Source: DTPU01 sp963827855 (lineage in GTDB: Bacteria; Planctomycetota; Phycisphaerae; Sedimentisphaerales; Anaerobacaceae). Taken from it: DNA of 64,000 nt. Of this stretch, positions 1-9,873 are shown one piece after another. The DNA lies in assembly GCA_963827855.1 (NCBI GenBank), contig CAWHBY010000002.1:1-64000 (forward strand). Reading direction: 5' to 3'. The first letter of the stretch is position 1, and every line of letters starts with the position of its first letter. Under the pieces are notes generated by a model that saw nothing but the letters and a program-made list of their open reading frames with translations, did no database searches and was not told where the DNA came from. Made by a program: the position numbers and the translations under genes.

Positions 1-1470
1 TCGATGGCAAGAACTTCGCTCCTTATAAGACCAATGTTCAGTGACCTCTGACCTGGCTGCCGGTATCGAAGGCGCCCAGATCTGGCCATTCACCATGCGC
101 TTCGATGGTCAACAAGGCGGCACTGTGAAGATCGGCGTCTCTGACCTCTTCACCGAGCCGTTCAACCCGATCGCAGGCGATAACTGGGCCTGGGATCAGA
201 TCGACCATGCGTGGCACCAGCTCCGGTGGTGTAATGTACGATCCTTACACCGGTCTGGTTTGGCCGCTGCGCATTGAGAAAGCCACCATCACCGCCACCA
301 CCGGTCTGCCCATCGGCGCCACCCACGATTGGGTCACGCTGAAATTCCAGGACAAGGTCGTCGTTCCGGGTGATGCATTCGTCGATTGGGATGCCACGAC
401 GCAGAAGTTCATCACTGCTGCCGAGAAGTCCTCGGACGAAATGACCGCCAAGGTCCAGAGCATCGTCTACTATCCGTCCAATCTGTTGAACAACGTAACC
501 TGGCACGATGGCAGCAAACTCTCCGTGGCCGACTTCCTCATGAGCATGATCATGATCTTCGATCGTGCGAACAAGGCCAGCGCCATCTATGACGAACAGG
601 CTGTGCCGAACTTCGAGTCCTTCACCTCGGCCTTCAAAGCCTTCCAGATCACCGACACCAGCCCCCTGACGGTCGAGTACTACACCGACTACTTCGCTCA
701 GGATGCGGAACTTGAACGTCACCACCCTTTGGCCGCAGTACTTCTACGGCGAAGGCTGCCTGGGATGTGATCGCGATCGGCAACATGGCCGAAGCGGCTG
801 GCGAACTGGCTTACTCTGCCGACAAGGCTACCGAAAAATCCATCGAGCAGATGAGCTTCATCGGTGGTCCGAGCATGGATATCCTGGCCAAGTACCTCGA
901 CCAGGCCATTGCCGAGAAGACCATCCCCTACGCTGCGACCCTCGGCGAATACATCACCGCCAATCAGGCTGTCGCCCGCTACACCAACCTTAAGAACTGG
1001 TACACCGCCCATGGTCACTTCTGGGTTGGCACCGGTCCTTACTTGTCGACAGAGCCTTCCTGACCGAGAAGACCCTCACCCTGAACAACTACGGCCGCTT
1101 CACCGACCCGTCCGACAAATGGGCGCAGTTCGGCGAACCGAAATTGGCTGCAGTTGCCATTGATGGTCCCACCAGTGTCAAGATTGGTGAACAGGCTGTC
1201 TACAATGTGGCTGTGACATTCAAGGGCGCGCCCGTATGCTGCCGCTGATATCAAGACAGTCAAGTACCTGGTCTATGACGCCACCAATGCAGTTGTCGCT
1301 TCCGTGCGTCAGGCTACCACGGCGGCCGATGGCCAGTACACAGTCACCCTGACTGCCGACATGACCAAAGGCCTGGCTGCTGGCTCGAACCGGCTCGAAG
1401 TTGCCGTCGTTCCGCTGGTAGTTGTTCGCCGACCTTCGTTTCGGATGTTACTTTCGTTACTGCTCCGTAA
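1..1470 (+). pseudogene. Peptide ABC transporter substrate-binding protein, C-terminal part, frameshifted
   Basis: This is the C-terminal part of an extracytoplasmic solute-binding protein of the oligopeptide/dipeptide type (SBP_bac_5). Pieces in different frames join into one protein: residues around TFEPFN-like and WAWDQ near 160-200, a long stretch from about 207 to 720 with VTWHDGSKLSVADFL (typical of the family), a stretch at 767-1050 ending WVGTGPY, and a C-terminal beta-rich tail ending VTFVTAP before a TAA at 1468-1470. The reading frame changes at least three times, and the 5' end lies outside the window. Permease and ATPase genes of the same transporter follow, so it should deliver peptides to that complex outside the membrane. 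The indel density suggests sequencing error rather than a true pseudogene. Confidence 0.75.
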
Positions 1471-1498
1471 AGACGATTTATTTTAGAATCACTAAAAT

Positions 1499-1529
1499 GA
1501 TAGGGGCAAGGTCCAACCTTGCCCCTATC
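1499..1529 (+). terminator. 13-bp-stem hairpin after the binding-protein gene
   Basis: A perfect 13-bp inverted repeat (GATAGGGGCAAGG and its complement) encloses a 5-nt loop in the gap between the binding-protein and permease genes. No T-run follows, so it may be a processing or mRNA-stabilising hairpin that keeps binding-protein expression above that of the permeases, or a weak terminator. Confidence 0.5.
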
Positions 1530-1683
1530 AGTACTCCTATCAAGATACGCGAGGTAAGCTTATGACATCACGGGAATGTCACTCAAAATGCGGTACGCAT
1601 GATTGCCTGGAAAAGAAAAAGATAGCCAAAGGTATACATTGGCAACTGACGCATAGCCGTGAGAAAGAGTTAAGAAAGCTCGC

Positions 1684-2742
1684 TTGGGCTGCGCCTCGTT
1701 TGACCTTAGATTGGGAACGCTGTTTGTGACTGTAGTGATTGGCGTTTATTTGACTATTTTGATCGCCAACATGGGTGGTTATGTAGATACGATCATGCGC
1801 AACAATATTCGAGAAAACGTCATTCAAGCGGTGGCGAACGATCCAAACGCCAAAAGAATGTCTGTGGAAGCCCGCGGAGAACTCATTCAAAAAAGAATAG
1901 AGCTCGAAGAAAAGCGCCTGGGCCTGGACACACCTGTTGTTGTTCGTAATTTCCGTTACCTCGGCAGAGCGCCTCGGCCTGGATCTTGGCCGCGCCGTCT
2001 GTATGACCGCCGACAGCGGCTCCAAGCAAGTCCGTTTGATCATCCTCGAACGCTTGCCGGCAACCTTATTGTTGATGGGCACCTCGCAACTTTCCCTTCT
2101 TCTTTGCGTCCATTTTCCTGGCCCTCTCTCTCTCCAGGAATTACGGGAGTATATGGGATAAACTAACCATCGGCCTCTCGCCCACCTCGGCCGCGCCCCC
2201 ATGGTTTTATGGGATCTTCTTCATCTTGATCTTTGCAGCCATATTTAAAATACTGCCGTTTGGCGGCATGGTCGATGCCCCACCGCCAAACAACATCATT
2301 GATTATGCATTAAGCGTCCTCAAGCATCTCATCCTGCCCGCCTCTGCGCTCATCGTCAGTTCGCTCTTTTCTGAGCATCTACAACTGGCGGACGTTTTTC
2401 CTGATCTATTCCAGTGAAGATTACGTGGATATGGCCAAGGCCAAAGGCCTGACCTCCCGCGATATCGAACGCAGATACATCCTGCGCCCGACCCTGCCGA
2501 CCATCATCACCAATTTTGCCCTGCTGTTGATCGGCGTGTGGACGGGCGCCATCGTCACCGAGACGGTTTTCCTGTGGCCCGGCCTGGGCCGGACGCTTTT
2601 CCGGGCGATCGGTCTGTATGATATCCCGGTCATCGTTGGCTCTACCATCATTTATGCCTATTTGCTGGCGATTACCGTTTTCCTGCTCGATTTTGTCTAC
2701 GCCCTGGTTGATCCCCGAGTCAAAGTTGGTGGTGGAAGCTAA
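1684..2742 (+). pseudogene. Peptide ABC transporter permease, DppB/OppB type, frameshifted
   Basis: An inner-membrane permease of the DppB/OppB family (BPD_transp_1). The N-terminal segment has the first membrane helix (GTLFVTVVIGVYLTILIAN) and a periplasmic stretch ending RLGLDTPVVVRNF. The core is split over two or three frames: PATLLL, an interrupted helix, WFYGIFFILIFAAIFKILPFGGMVDAP, then YVDMAKAKGLTSRDIERRYILRPTLP, which is the EAA-type cytoplasmic loop that contacts the ATPase. It ends ALVDPRVKVGGGS with TAA at 2740-2742, and the next permease starts 3 nt later. The start is uncertain because upstream indels hide it; a TTG at 1684 opens the right frame. The sequence resembles Anaerolineae (Chloroflexota) permeases with this extended periplasmic loop. 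Confidence 0.75.
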
Positions 2743-2744
2743 TC

Positions 2745-4102
2745 ATGAAAACATTCAAAAAAACCTTCAACGAAATCCTGCGTTATCCTTCGGCCATCAT
2801 CGGTGGTATCTTCATCTTCCTGTTGACTGCAGTCAGCCATCTATGCTAGCCATTTCCATTCCCTATCAAAAGGCGATCCACCTGTGGCGAGGCGGCGAGG
2901 AAGTCTGGTATCGCAACCCCAAGAACGTGCCGCCCGGTGTGGAGCAACTGGTTCTCCAGCAAGAAACAGCCCGTTTCCTTCGTCATCAATTCAGACCGAA
3001 GGCGACTTTGAAAAAGGTTGTCGTGGAAGCCGGCACAACGATACCAATGAGATCACCCTTACCTACAGTTTTGACTACCAGTACGACGCATTTCCTCAGG
3101 AAATGATCGTTGTACTTCGACGACAAAATACGACAGCAAAACAGCCCTTTGTCACCGATCTACCTGGCTGGCGCCGGATGGGCGGAAGATCCGGATCGAT
3201 AATTTCGGTGTGGGTCCACAGCAACAGACCTTCCGTTTTTCGCAGAATCAAAAATTGCTCAACCATGATGGGCGGCCAAAACCCGGTCGAGGGTCTCTTC
3301 ACCTACACCGACCCCACGAAGCCGGTCAAGGGCGTCTACCAGGTGGTCATCACGGGGATGACATTTGAACAAGGCGCAGATATCAATGCGGAATTTGTCT
3401 TTCAGGGCAAGGTCTTCGGGCGTCGCCGGCACCGACCACCAGCGTCGCGACCTGATGGTAGCCCTGTTGTGGGGCATCCCGATTGCCCTGATCTTCGGTC
3501 TGGTGGCTGCCTCTGGGCACGTCCGTCCTGACCATGATCATTGCTGCCATCGGCGCCTGGTACGGCGGCTGGGTGGATGAATTGATCCAGCGCATCACCG
3601 AGGTCAACCTGGTGCTGCCTTTCCTCTCCATTTTGATCATGATCGGCACGTTCTACAGCCGCAGCATCTGGAGTCATCCTGGGCGTCACGATCGCCTTGA
3701 GCATATTTACCGGGCCGATCAAGATCCTACCGGGCCATTTTCATGCAGGTCAAGAATCCACGTATATCGAAGCCGCCCAGGCCTACGGCGCCAGCAACTT
3801 GCGCATCATCTTCCTGTACCTGATCCCGCGCATGATCCCACTGCTTGATCCCCGGCCTGGTCTCGTCCGTCCCTTCCTTCGTCTTCCTGGAGGCCTCCTG
3901 GCGGTGCTGGGCTTGGGCGACCCGGTCCTGCCCACCTGGGGGAAGATCATCAATGACGCCTGGTCGCAACGGCGCTCTTTATAAAGGTTATTATTACTGG
4001 ATCTTGGAACCGGCTGTCTTGTTGATGATCACCGGCCTGGCATTTGCCTTGCTTGGATTTGCGCTGGACCGGATCTTCAATCCAAGACTGCGAGGAATGT
4101 AA
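2745..4102 (+). pseudogene. Peptide ABC transporter permease, DppC/OppC type with large periplasmic insertion, frameshifted
   Basis: The second permease of the transporter begins MKTFKKTFNEILRYPSAII with a first membrane helix. About 200 residues of hydrophilic sequence follow (GGEEVWYRNPKNVPP and beyond, roughly 2,850-3,400) before the usual membrane core: RRDLMVALLWGIPIALIFG, YIEAAQAYGASNLRIIFLYLIP (EAA loop), WGKIINDAW and a last helix ending DRIFNPRLRGM. Frames change at least four times. The insertion between helix 1 and the conserved core is much larger than in E. coli DppC and would lie outside the membrane, facing the binding protein. The downstream ATPase starts 3 nt after the TAA at 4100-4102, consistent with one operon. 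Confidence 0.7.
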
Positions 4103-4105
4103 CCG

Positions 4106-5065
4106 ATGGCAGAAGACATCTTGTTGGATGTGAAAAATCTGGTCCTGCATTTCGCCACCACTCGCGGACCCGTCCAGGCCGTGGATGGGGTGGATTTTCA
4201 ATTGGATTACAACAAGGCGGTGGTGGTCCTGGGCGAGAGCGGCTGCGGAAAAAGCTCCCTCGCCAAGGCCATCCTGCGCTTGTTGCCGCGCAATGTGGAA
4301 ACTTACAGCGGCAGAGGTTCTGGATCACCGGCAAGGATGTCATGCCGTTGAGCGAAGAGGAATTCCGCCAGAATGTCCGCTGGGTGGCCATGTCGATGGT
4401 GCCGCAGGCAGCCATGAACGCGTTGAACCCGGTCATCCGGGTGGGCGACCAGGTTTCCGAACCCGCCATGATCCACCTGGGCATGAAGAAGGAAGACGGC
4501 CTCCAGCTGGCGCTGAAAATGTTCCAGCATGTCGGCGTGCCGGCTGATTTCATCAACCGCTATCCCTTCGAGTTGAGCGGTGGAATGCGCCAGCGCGTGG
4601 CCATCGCCATGGCGCTGGTCACCTCCCCCAGCCTGATCGTCCTGGATGAACCCACCACCGCATTGGACCTGCTGACCCAGGCGAATATCTTCAACGTGTT
4701 GAAACGCATCAAAAAAGAATTGGGCACCAGCTTCATCCTGATCACCCACGATATTGCCACCTCCAGCGAACTGGCGGATGACGTGGCGGTGATGTACGCC
4801 GGCCAGATCGTGGAAACCGGGCGATGCCGACAAGTTTTTCCCCGCACCCCTGCATCCCTACTCACAGAAACTGATGGCCAGCGTGCCCCGGCTGCGGGCA
4901 AACAAGGACCCCGACTTCATCGTCGGCCAACCCCCCAGCCTGGTGAATCTGCCCACGGGCTGCCGTTTCGCGGCACAGATGTCCGTCTCGCTTCGAGAAG
5001 TGCGTTCAGGATCCGCCTATGATCAATAAGGATGGGCGGCTGTGAAATGTTGGTTGTATGCCTAG
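4106..5065 (+). pseudogene. Peptide ABC transporter ATP-binding protein, DppD/OppD type, frameshifted
   Basis: Cytoplasmic ATPase of the peptide importer. The Walker A motif GESGCGKSSLAKAIL lies near residue 45, the signature LSGGMRQRVAIAMAL near 160, and Walker B with D-loop (LIVLDEPTTALD) and the switch His (FILITHDIA) follow. The C-terminal oligopeptide-transporter extension with the Cys-containing GCRFA segment is present but frameshifted; in the corrected frame the protein ends VKCWLYA at a TAG (5063-5065). There are indels near 4,315, 4,825 and 4,970-5,040. Length matches the family (about 320 residues). Together with the next gene it forms a heterodimeric motor. Confidence 0.75.
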
Positions 5066-5079
5066 GATAGGAGTATAGG

Positions 5080-6114
5080 ATGGCACTTGAGACGAAATCC
5101 AAGAAGCAGGTGATCGCGGTACGGGAAGTGGCCTCGAATGTTCTGCTGTCAGTTCAGAATCTGCGGGTATGGTTTGAATTGCGCCGCTTCGGTTTCGGCA
5201 TCGTCGGGCATGTGCGCGCAGTGGATGGGGTGAACTTTGATTTGCACCAGGGCGAAGCCATCGCCGTGGTGGGTGAGAGCGGCTGCGGCAAAACCAGCCT
5301 GATGAAGACCATCCTGGGCCTCTATAAGCCCACCGAAGGGCATGTCATTTTTGAAGGCAAGAATTTGAGCGAGATGGGCCGCAAGGGTATGCAGCTGGTA
5401 TCGCTCCGCAGGTCGGCTATGTGCAGCAGGATCCCTACGGCGCCCTGCCGCCCTTTATGAACATTCAGCGCATCCTGGAAGAGCCGCTGATCATTGGCGG
5501 CGTAAAAGATCGCAAAGAACGCGCTGCACCGTATCCACAAGGTCATGGAAGAGGTAAAGCTCTTCCCCGTGGAAGATTTCCTGTCCAAATTCCCGCACAT
5601 GCTCAGCGGCGGACAGCAGCAGCGCGTGGTCATTGCCCGTGCCATGATCATGGAACCAAAATTGATCGTGGCCGATGAGCCTGTTTCGATGCTGGATGCC
5701 TCGGTGCGGGTGGAGATCCTCAAGCTGCTGCGAGGCTTGCAGAACATCGCACAATCTCTCGTTCATTTACATCACCCACGATCTTTCCACGGTTCGCTAT
5801 TTTTCGGAACGGATCTTCGTGATGTATGCCGGCAAGATCGTCGAAAAAGCGCCGATCGATGCCCTGCTGAAGAATCCGCAGCACCCCTATACCAATGGCG
5901 CTTGCTGACCGCCACCTCGGACCCGGATGCGAATAACGCCAAGTCCTTCAAGGAAGTGCCCCCGGGTGAGCCGCCCAGCCTGGTCAACCCGCCCACGGGA
6001 TGCCGCTTCCATCCTCGCTGTCCCAAAATAATCAGAGGCATGTGTGAAGTGGACGACCCGGTGGATTTTGAGACGGAACCCGGCCATATTACCGCCTGCT
6101 GGTTGTACGACTAG
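5080..6114 (+). pseudogene. Peptide ABC transporter ATP-binding protein, DppF/OppF type, frameshifted
   Basis: Second ATPase of the importer. It starts at an ATG preceded by a GGAG-like site (GATAGGAGTATAGG). Walker A is GESGCGKTSLMKTIL, the Q-loop region reads VGYVQQDPYGALPPF, the signature is LSGGQQQRVVIARAM, Walker B is LIVADEPVSMLD, and the switch region is FIYITHDLSTVRYF. The C-terminus carries the oligopeptide-transporter domain with PTGCRFHPRCP, a Cys pair typical of DppD/F proteins. Indels fall near 5,405, 5,530, 5,755 and 5,905. The stop at 6112-6114 is followed 6 nt later by a small membrane-protein gene, probably in the same transcript. Confidence 0.75.
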
Positions 6115-6120
6115 GGGAAA

Positions 6121-6345
6121 ATGGCTAACCCCCTCAGGATGATTTTGATCGGTTTCTTCATGCTCCTGATCGGCGGGGTGGTCCTGCCATTTTTGATGGT
6201 GATCAAAGTTATTTCCATCACAACCATAAACGGCGCCCTGGCCTGGATCCTGATATTCGGCTCATACGCCATGTCCGTGGCGGGCTTGTTCCTGGGAGTG
6301 ATCGGTTTTGCCATGTACGCTCGATCGAAACGGCCGCCGAAATAG
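6121..6345 (+). CDS. Small two-helix membrane protein, unknown function
   Basis: An intact 74-residue ORF directly after the peptide-transporter ATPase gene. It has two predicted membrane helices (about residues 5-28, MILIGFFMLLIGGVVLPFLMV, and about 41-65, ILIFGSYAMSVAGLFLGVIG) separated by a short loop, and a basic tail ending SKRPPK, so both ends probably face the cytoplasm. No motif suggests a catalytic role. It is one of the few reading frames in the first 9.5 kb without an indel. Its placement suggests co-transcription with the transporter; the function is unknown. Confidence 0.65.
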   Translation: MANPLRMILIGFFMLLIGGVVLPFLMVIKVISITTINGALAWILIFGSYAMSVAGLFLGVIGFAMYARSKRPPK

Positions 6346-6389
6346 TACGACGTAGGTCCTGATTCCTGTAAAGTCGTTACCTGGTGCAT

Positions 6390-7500
6390 ATGCCCTCTTA
6401 CCGGATTTTGATCGTTGAAGACCAGCGTGAGGTCAGCCGGCTTTTACGGTCGGCCCTGGAAACGCTGGAACATAAGATGGAAGTCGTCGAGATCCCCTCG
6501 GGTGAAGAGGCCATCCTCTATAGTTCGCGCAATCCGGTCGATCTGCTTGTCTCCGATTTTCGCTTGCCGGGCATGTCCGGCATCGAATTGATGAAGAAGA
6601 TCCGCAAATATCACCCTGAAATGAAGGTGATCCTGATCACCGGCCAGACCGATCCCAAGGTCCGCAAGGAAGTGGCCGAGGCCGGCGCGGATGCCTTCTT
6701 CATCAAGCCGGTCCCCATGGCCGATTTCCTCGATGCCGTGGAACGCCACCTTGGCCTGGTGGAGACCATCCTTCCCCCCGAACCGATCGCCCGAACGGTC
6801 ACTCCCGAACCCAGCCTCAGCCTGCCCGATCTGTTGACCCGCTTGCGGGCAGATCTGCATGCCATGGCGGTGTTCCTGATCGCGGACACCGGGCGCGTCC
6901 TCGTTCGCGCCGGCGACCTGCCGGATTCGAATGACGAGATTTCCCTGCTTTCCTCCCTTCTTTCGATCTACAGCGCCGGCCAAAAAGTGTCGCCGTCTGA
7001 TCGGCCAAAAGGTCTCCTCGAATTGGTATATCTTCGATGGCGATCAATTACGATTTGTTCTTTGCCTCCGGTGGGCCTGGCTCATGCAATGCTGGTGATC
7101 GGTGAGAAACTGGCCGAAGAGAACCAGGTGCGGAAAACGGTCGACATTTTCACGGCCGCCCGCAAAGCTGATCGAACCCTTCTTGGGAGAACTGCCTTCC
7201 TCCGTCCCGGCCTACGTGGAACCTCGCACCGTGCCCACCGAAGTCATCGAAGAAGGCGCCGTGGAAATGGAGCCGTTATTCAAGGAGGCCAAGAAAAAAC
7301 TCAAGTCGGCCGATGTGAATGATTTTTGGGACAAGGCCGCCGACAATCATAAAGCTCCCACCAAGCCGGATATGCTTTCCTATGATCAGGCCAAGCAGCT
7401 CGGCCTGGCTCCCGAGGATGAGACAGTAACTCCGACCCTCTCCGCCTGCGGAAGGCGGGGTCGGCTTTTATCAGGGATTGTCCGAGAACACGGCCTGTGA
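6390..7500 (+). pseudogene. Response regulator with C-terminal signalling-type domain, frameshifted
   Basis: An intact N-terminal receiver domain: acidic pair in ILIVEDQ, phospho-acceptor Asp in VSDFRLPGMSG, Thr in ILITGQTDP and Lys in FFIKPVP. After a Pro-rich linker (about residue 130) comes a second domain beginning LPDLLTRLRADLHAMAVFLIADTGRVL, which looks like a roadblock- or GAF-type sensor fold; this is a tentative reading. No DNA-binding or output-enzyme motif is visible. Frames change near 6,985 and again near 7,070-7,170. ATG 6390 is preferred over GTG 6384. The open frame runs to 7500, but that overlaps a terminator hairpin at 7434-7462, so the real stop is probably near 7,420 and masked by an indel. 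Confidence 0.65.
7434..7471 (+). terminator. Probable terminator after the response-regulator gene
   Basis: A GACC/GGTC outer stem (7434-7437 with 7459-7462) encloses an inner CCGCC/GGCGG hairpin (7442-7446 with 7454-7458), followed by GGCTTTTA. The T-run is short. It lies between the response regulator and the tRNA promoter. Confidence 0.4.
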
Positions 7501-7506
7501 TACAAT
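7478..7506 (+). promoter_or_regulatory. Sigma-70-type promoter of the tRNA-Gln gene
   Basis: TTGTCC (7478-7483) and TACAAT (7501-7506) are separated by 17 nt, and the -10 box ends 11 nt before the mature tRNA 5' end. This is a good match to a housekeeping promoter. Confidence 0.6.
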
Positions 7507-7517
7507 TTCGCCCGCTT

Positions 7518-7588
7518 TGGGGCGTTGTGCAATGGCAGCACGTCAGCCTTTGGAGCTGATTATCTTGGTTCGAATCCAGGCGCCCCAG
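7518..7588 (+). tRNA. tRNA-Gln (anticodon TTG)
   Basis: The cloverleaf folds fully. The acceptor stem TGGGGCG pairs with CGCCCCA (7518-7524 with 7581-7587). The D arm is GTGC/GCAC with a GG-containing loop. The anticodon stem TCAGC/GCTGA holds loop CTTTGGA, giving anticodon TTG at 7550-7552, which reads CAA. The T arm is CTTGG-TTCGAAT-CCAGG and the discriminator base is G at 7588. CCA is not encoded. It has its own promoter upstream and a terminator downstream, and it is intact although the surrounding genes are full of indels. Confidence 0.93.
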
Positions 7589-7597
7589 CCTGATTTT

Positions 7598-7622
7598 CCC
7601 GCCTGCAAGCGGGGCTTTTTTT
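7598..7622 (+). terminator. Rho-independent terminator after tRNA-Gln
   Basis: CCCGC (7598-7602) pairs with GCGGG (7609-7613) around a 6-nt loop, and a run of seven T residues follows (7616-7622). It lies 10 nt after the tRNA. Confidence 0.8.
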
Positions 7623-7753
7623 CCCGGAATGGGCCTCGCGCCGCTTCGCTGGCAGCGCAGGCTCCATTTTTTTATCGATATTCACCGTTGAACCAAGCCA
7701 TGCCTGCGCTGGTATTTCCAAACTCGACCGTTGATAAACTGCAGGAGACACCC

Positions 7754-9130
7754 ATGAGAGTTACCGCTGTTCTCCTCGCCGCCGGGCAGGGCACCCGCAT
7801 GAAATCAGCCTTGCCCAAGGTGCTGCACCCCGTCTGCGGCAAGCCGATGATCGCCTATTCGCTCTGAGGCCGCTGCCAGCGGTCAGCACCGAGCAAGCCG
7901 GTGGTAGTCGTCGGGCACGGATGCCGAAGCCGTCCGCGAATTCCTGGGCGACTCGGCCGTCTGCGTCGTCCAGGAACAGCAGCTGGGCACCGGTCACGCG
8001 GTCCATGCAGGCCGAATCCGCCTTGCGCGGCAAGACCGACCTGGTCCTGGTCACCTATGCGGATATGCCGCTCCTGCGCCCCGAAACGCTTCAAGCGCCT
8101 GGTCGAGACCCAGAAGAAAAATCCCGGTCCCATGACCCTGCTGACGGCGGTGTCGCCGGACCCGCGCGGGTTTGGGCGGGTGATCCGCGGACCCGGATGG
8201 CAGCGTCCAGGCCATCGTGGAGGAAGCCGCCGCCACGCCGGAGCAGTTGTCGATCCATGAATTGAATGTCGGCGCTTATTGTTTTTCCGCCGACTGGCTG
8301 TGGGAGGCCCTGCACCGCATCCCTCTCTCCAAAAAAGGCGAATATTACCTGACCGATACGCGTCGAGCTGGCTGTCAAGGCCGGGCTGCCGGTCCAGGCG
8401 CTTGTCATGCGACGACCTGGCCGAGACCATCGGGATCAATACCCGCGTCCACCTGGCCGAGGCCGAAGCGGCCATGCGCATGCGCATCAACCGCCGGCAC
8501 ATGCTGGCAGGCGTCACCCTCATGGATCCGGCCTCCACCTACATCGAGCCGGATGTGACGATCGGCGCCGATACGGTCGTCTGGCCGAACACCTATCTGC
8601 GCGGCAAGACCATCATCGGCGAAGGCTGCATCATCGGACCGAATACCATCGCGGAGGATACGCTCATCGGCGAACAACTGTCGAGATCCTGGCGGCGGTG
8701 ATGGACCAGGCCGTGGTCGAAGATGACGTCAGCATCGGACCGTTTGCCCGCTTGCGCAAGGGCGCGCACCTGTGCAAGGGCGTCCACATGGGCAACTTTG
8801 GAGAGGTCAAGGATTCCACCCTCGGCCCGGGCACGAAGATGGGTCATTTCTCCTATATTGGCAATGCCACCATCGCCGCGAATGTCAATATCGGCGCCGG
8901 CACGATCACCTGCAACTATGACGGCGTGCACAAGAATCCCACCGAGATCGGCGAGGATGCTTTCATCGGTTCGGATACCATGCTGGTTGCGCCGGTGAAG
9001 ATCGGCGCCCGCGCCAGGACCGGCGCCGGAGCGGTGGTGACGAAGGATGTGGAAGACGGATACCCTGGTGGTCGGTGTGCCTGCCCACCCAATCCGGAAA
9101 TTGAATGAGGAAAAGAATGACCAGCACTGA
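7754..9130 (+). pseudogene. glmU: Bifunctional GlmU (GlcNAc-1-P uridylyltransferase / GlcN-1-P acetyltransferase), frameshifted
   Basis: GlmU makes UDP-GlcNAc for peptidoglycan. The N-terminal nucleotidyltransferase signature (VTAVLLAAGQGTRMKS followed by LPKVLHPVCGKPM) is clear. YADMPLLRP (the UTP/metal-site region) and ELNVGAYCF follow. The C-terminal left-handed beta-helix has many hexapeptide repeats and the acetyltransferase core GNFGEVKDSTLGPGTKMGHFSYIGNA followed by NIGAGTITCNYDG, which includes the family's conserved His and Asn region. Indels occur about every 100-200 bp (for example near 7,866, 7,910, 8,000, 8,090, 8,190, 8,360, 8,680, 9,060). In the corrected frame it ends RKLNEEKNDQH at TGA 9128-9130. 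The ATG at 7754 has GGAG upstream. About 459 residues, as expected for the family. Confidence 0.85.
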
Positions 9131-9133
9131 CTG

Positions 9134-9530
9134 ATGAGGAGCGCCAGCCTCCTGATCGACCTGGCAGTGGAAGCCCGCCGGCGGGCCTATGCCCCCTACT
9201 CCAATTATCCGGTCGGCGCCGCCCTGCGGACAAAATCCGGGCGCATCTTCACCGGTTGCAACGTGGAGAATGCCGCCTATCCCACCGGCATGTGCGCCGA
9301 GCGGGTGGCCATTTTCAAAGCCGTCTCGGAGGGAGAAAGGGATTTCGAAGTCATCGCCGTGGCCACCCCCAATGGCGGCACACCCTGCGGCTGCTGCCGC
9401 CAGGTGATGGCCGAATTTGGCCTGGATACGATCGGTGCTTATTGCAGACGAGGAAGGCCGCCTTCTTCAGGAGACCACCGTCAATGACCTCCTGCCCGGA
9501 GCCTTTACGCCCAGGGATATGGGCAAATAA
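9134..9530 (+). pseudogene. cdd: Cytidine deaminase, frameshifted near the 3' end
   Basis: Homotetrameric-type cytidine deaminase of pyrimidine salvage. The substrate motif YAPYSNYPVGAALRT, the zinc/catalytic motif TGMCAERVAIFKA (Cys ligand and catalytic Glu) and the second zinc motif PCGCCRQVMAEF are all intact. A single indel near 9,440 breaks the frame; corrected, it ends LLPGAFTPRDMGK at TAA 9528-9530. About 132 residues, normal for the family. It starts 3 nt after glmU, so the two were probably co-transcribed. It is the last gene of the Chloroflexota-like segment. Confidence 0.85.
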
Positions 9531-9554
9531 AGTATTCATCCGCGAGCCCCATTT
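9531..9554. other. Probable junction of two unrelated DNA segments
   Basis: cdd ends at 9530, and by about 9555 the sequence is already inside the ATPase domain of an ABC exporter (SIARALIKPAP), with the expected signature motif (SGGQRQR) missing and replaced by unrelated codons. Frameshift density drops sharply across this point. This fits an assembly chimera, or less likely a recombination breakpoint. Confidence 0.6.
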
Positions 9555-9873
9555 CTCTATCGCCCGCGCCCTGATCAAGCCCGCTCCCATCCTGATCCTG
9601 GATGAGCCGACCTCTTCCCTGGACGCCAAGACGGAATCCAACATCTTCAATGCCCTGTCTGAGGTGATGCGCAACAGGACGACGTTCATCATCTCCCACC
9701 GGCTCACCACGATCCAGCGGGCGGACATGGTCATCGTGCTGAAGGACGGATGCATTACCGAGCAAGGCACGCACGAATCACTCATGAAGCAGGGACAGAT
9801 CTACGCCCAGTTGTTCAAGCACCAGTACGCACGGTTCCCCGGGTCCCCGGTGGCAGTGAAGGAGCAGGTATGA
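9555..9873 (+). pseudogene. ABC exporter ATPase domain, C-terminal fragment
   Basis: Only the last third of an ABC exporter nucleotide-binding domain remains: SIARALIK after the missing signature, Walker B plus D-loop ILILDEPTSSLDAKTE, the switch His in FIISHRLTTIQRAD and the C-terminal helix region GTHESLMKQGQIYAQLFKHQ. This matches MsbA-type half transporters that export lipids or lipid-linked glycans. Walker A and the whole membrane domain are absent because the gene is cut at the upstream junction. The stop TGA (9871-9873) overlaps the next ATG (9870-9872), so it was the first visible gene of the following glycan operon. Confidence 0.75.

Noticed and set aside
7478..7867. Protein-coding frame of about 129 codons spanning tRNA-Gln and the start of glmU
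   Set aside because: It overlaps a perfect tRNA and a terminator and only reaches glmU codons by chance frame continuity.
1..9530. True degradation of the peptide transporter and glmU
   Set aside because: Essential glmU is hit as often as transporter genes, while conserved motifs remain intact between indels; this pattern fits sequencing error better than pseudogenisation.
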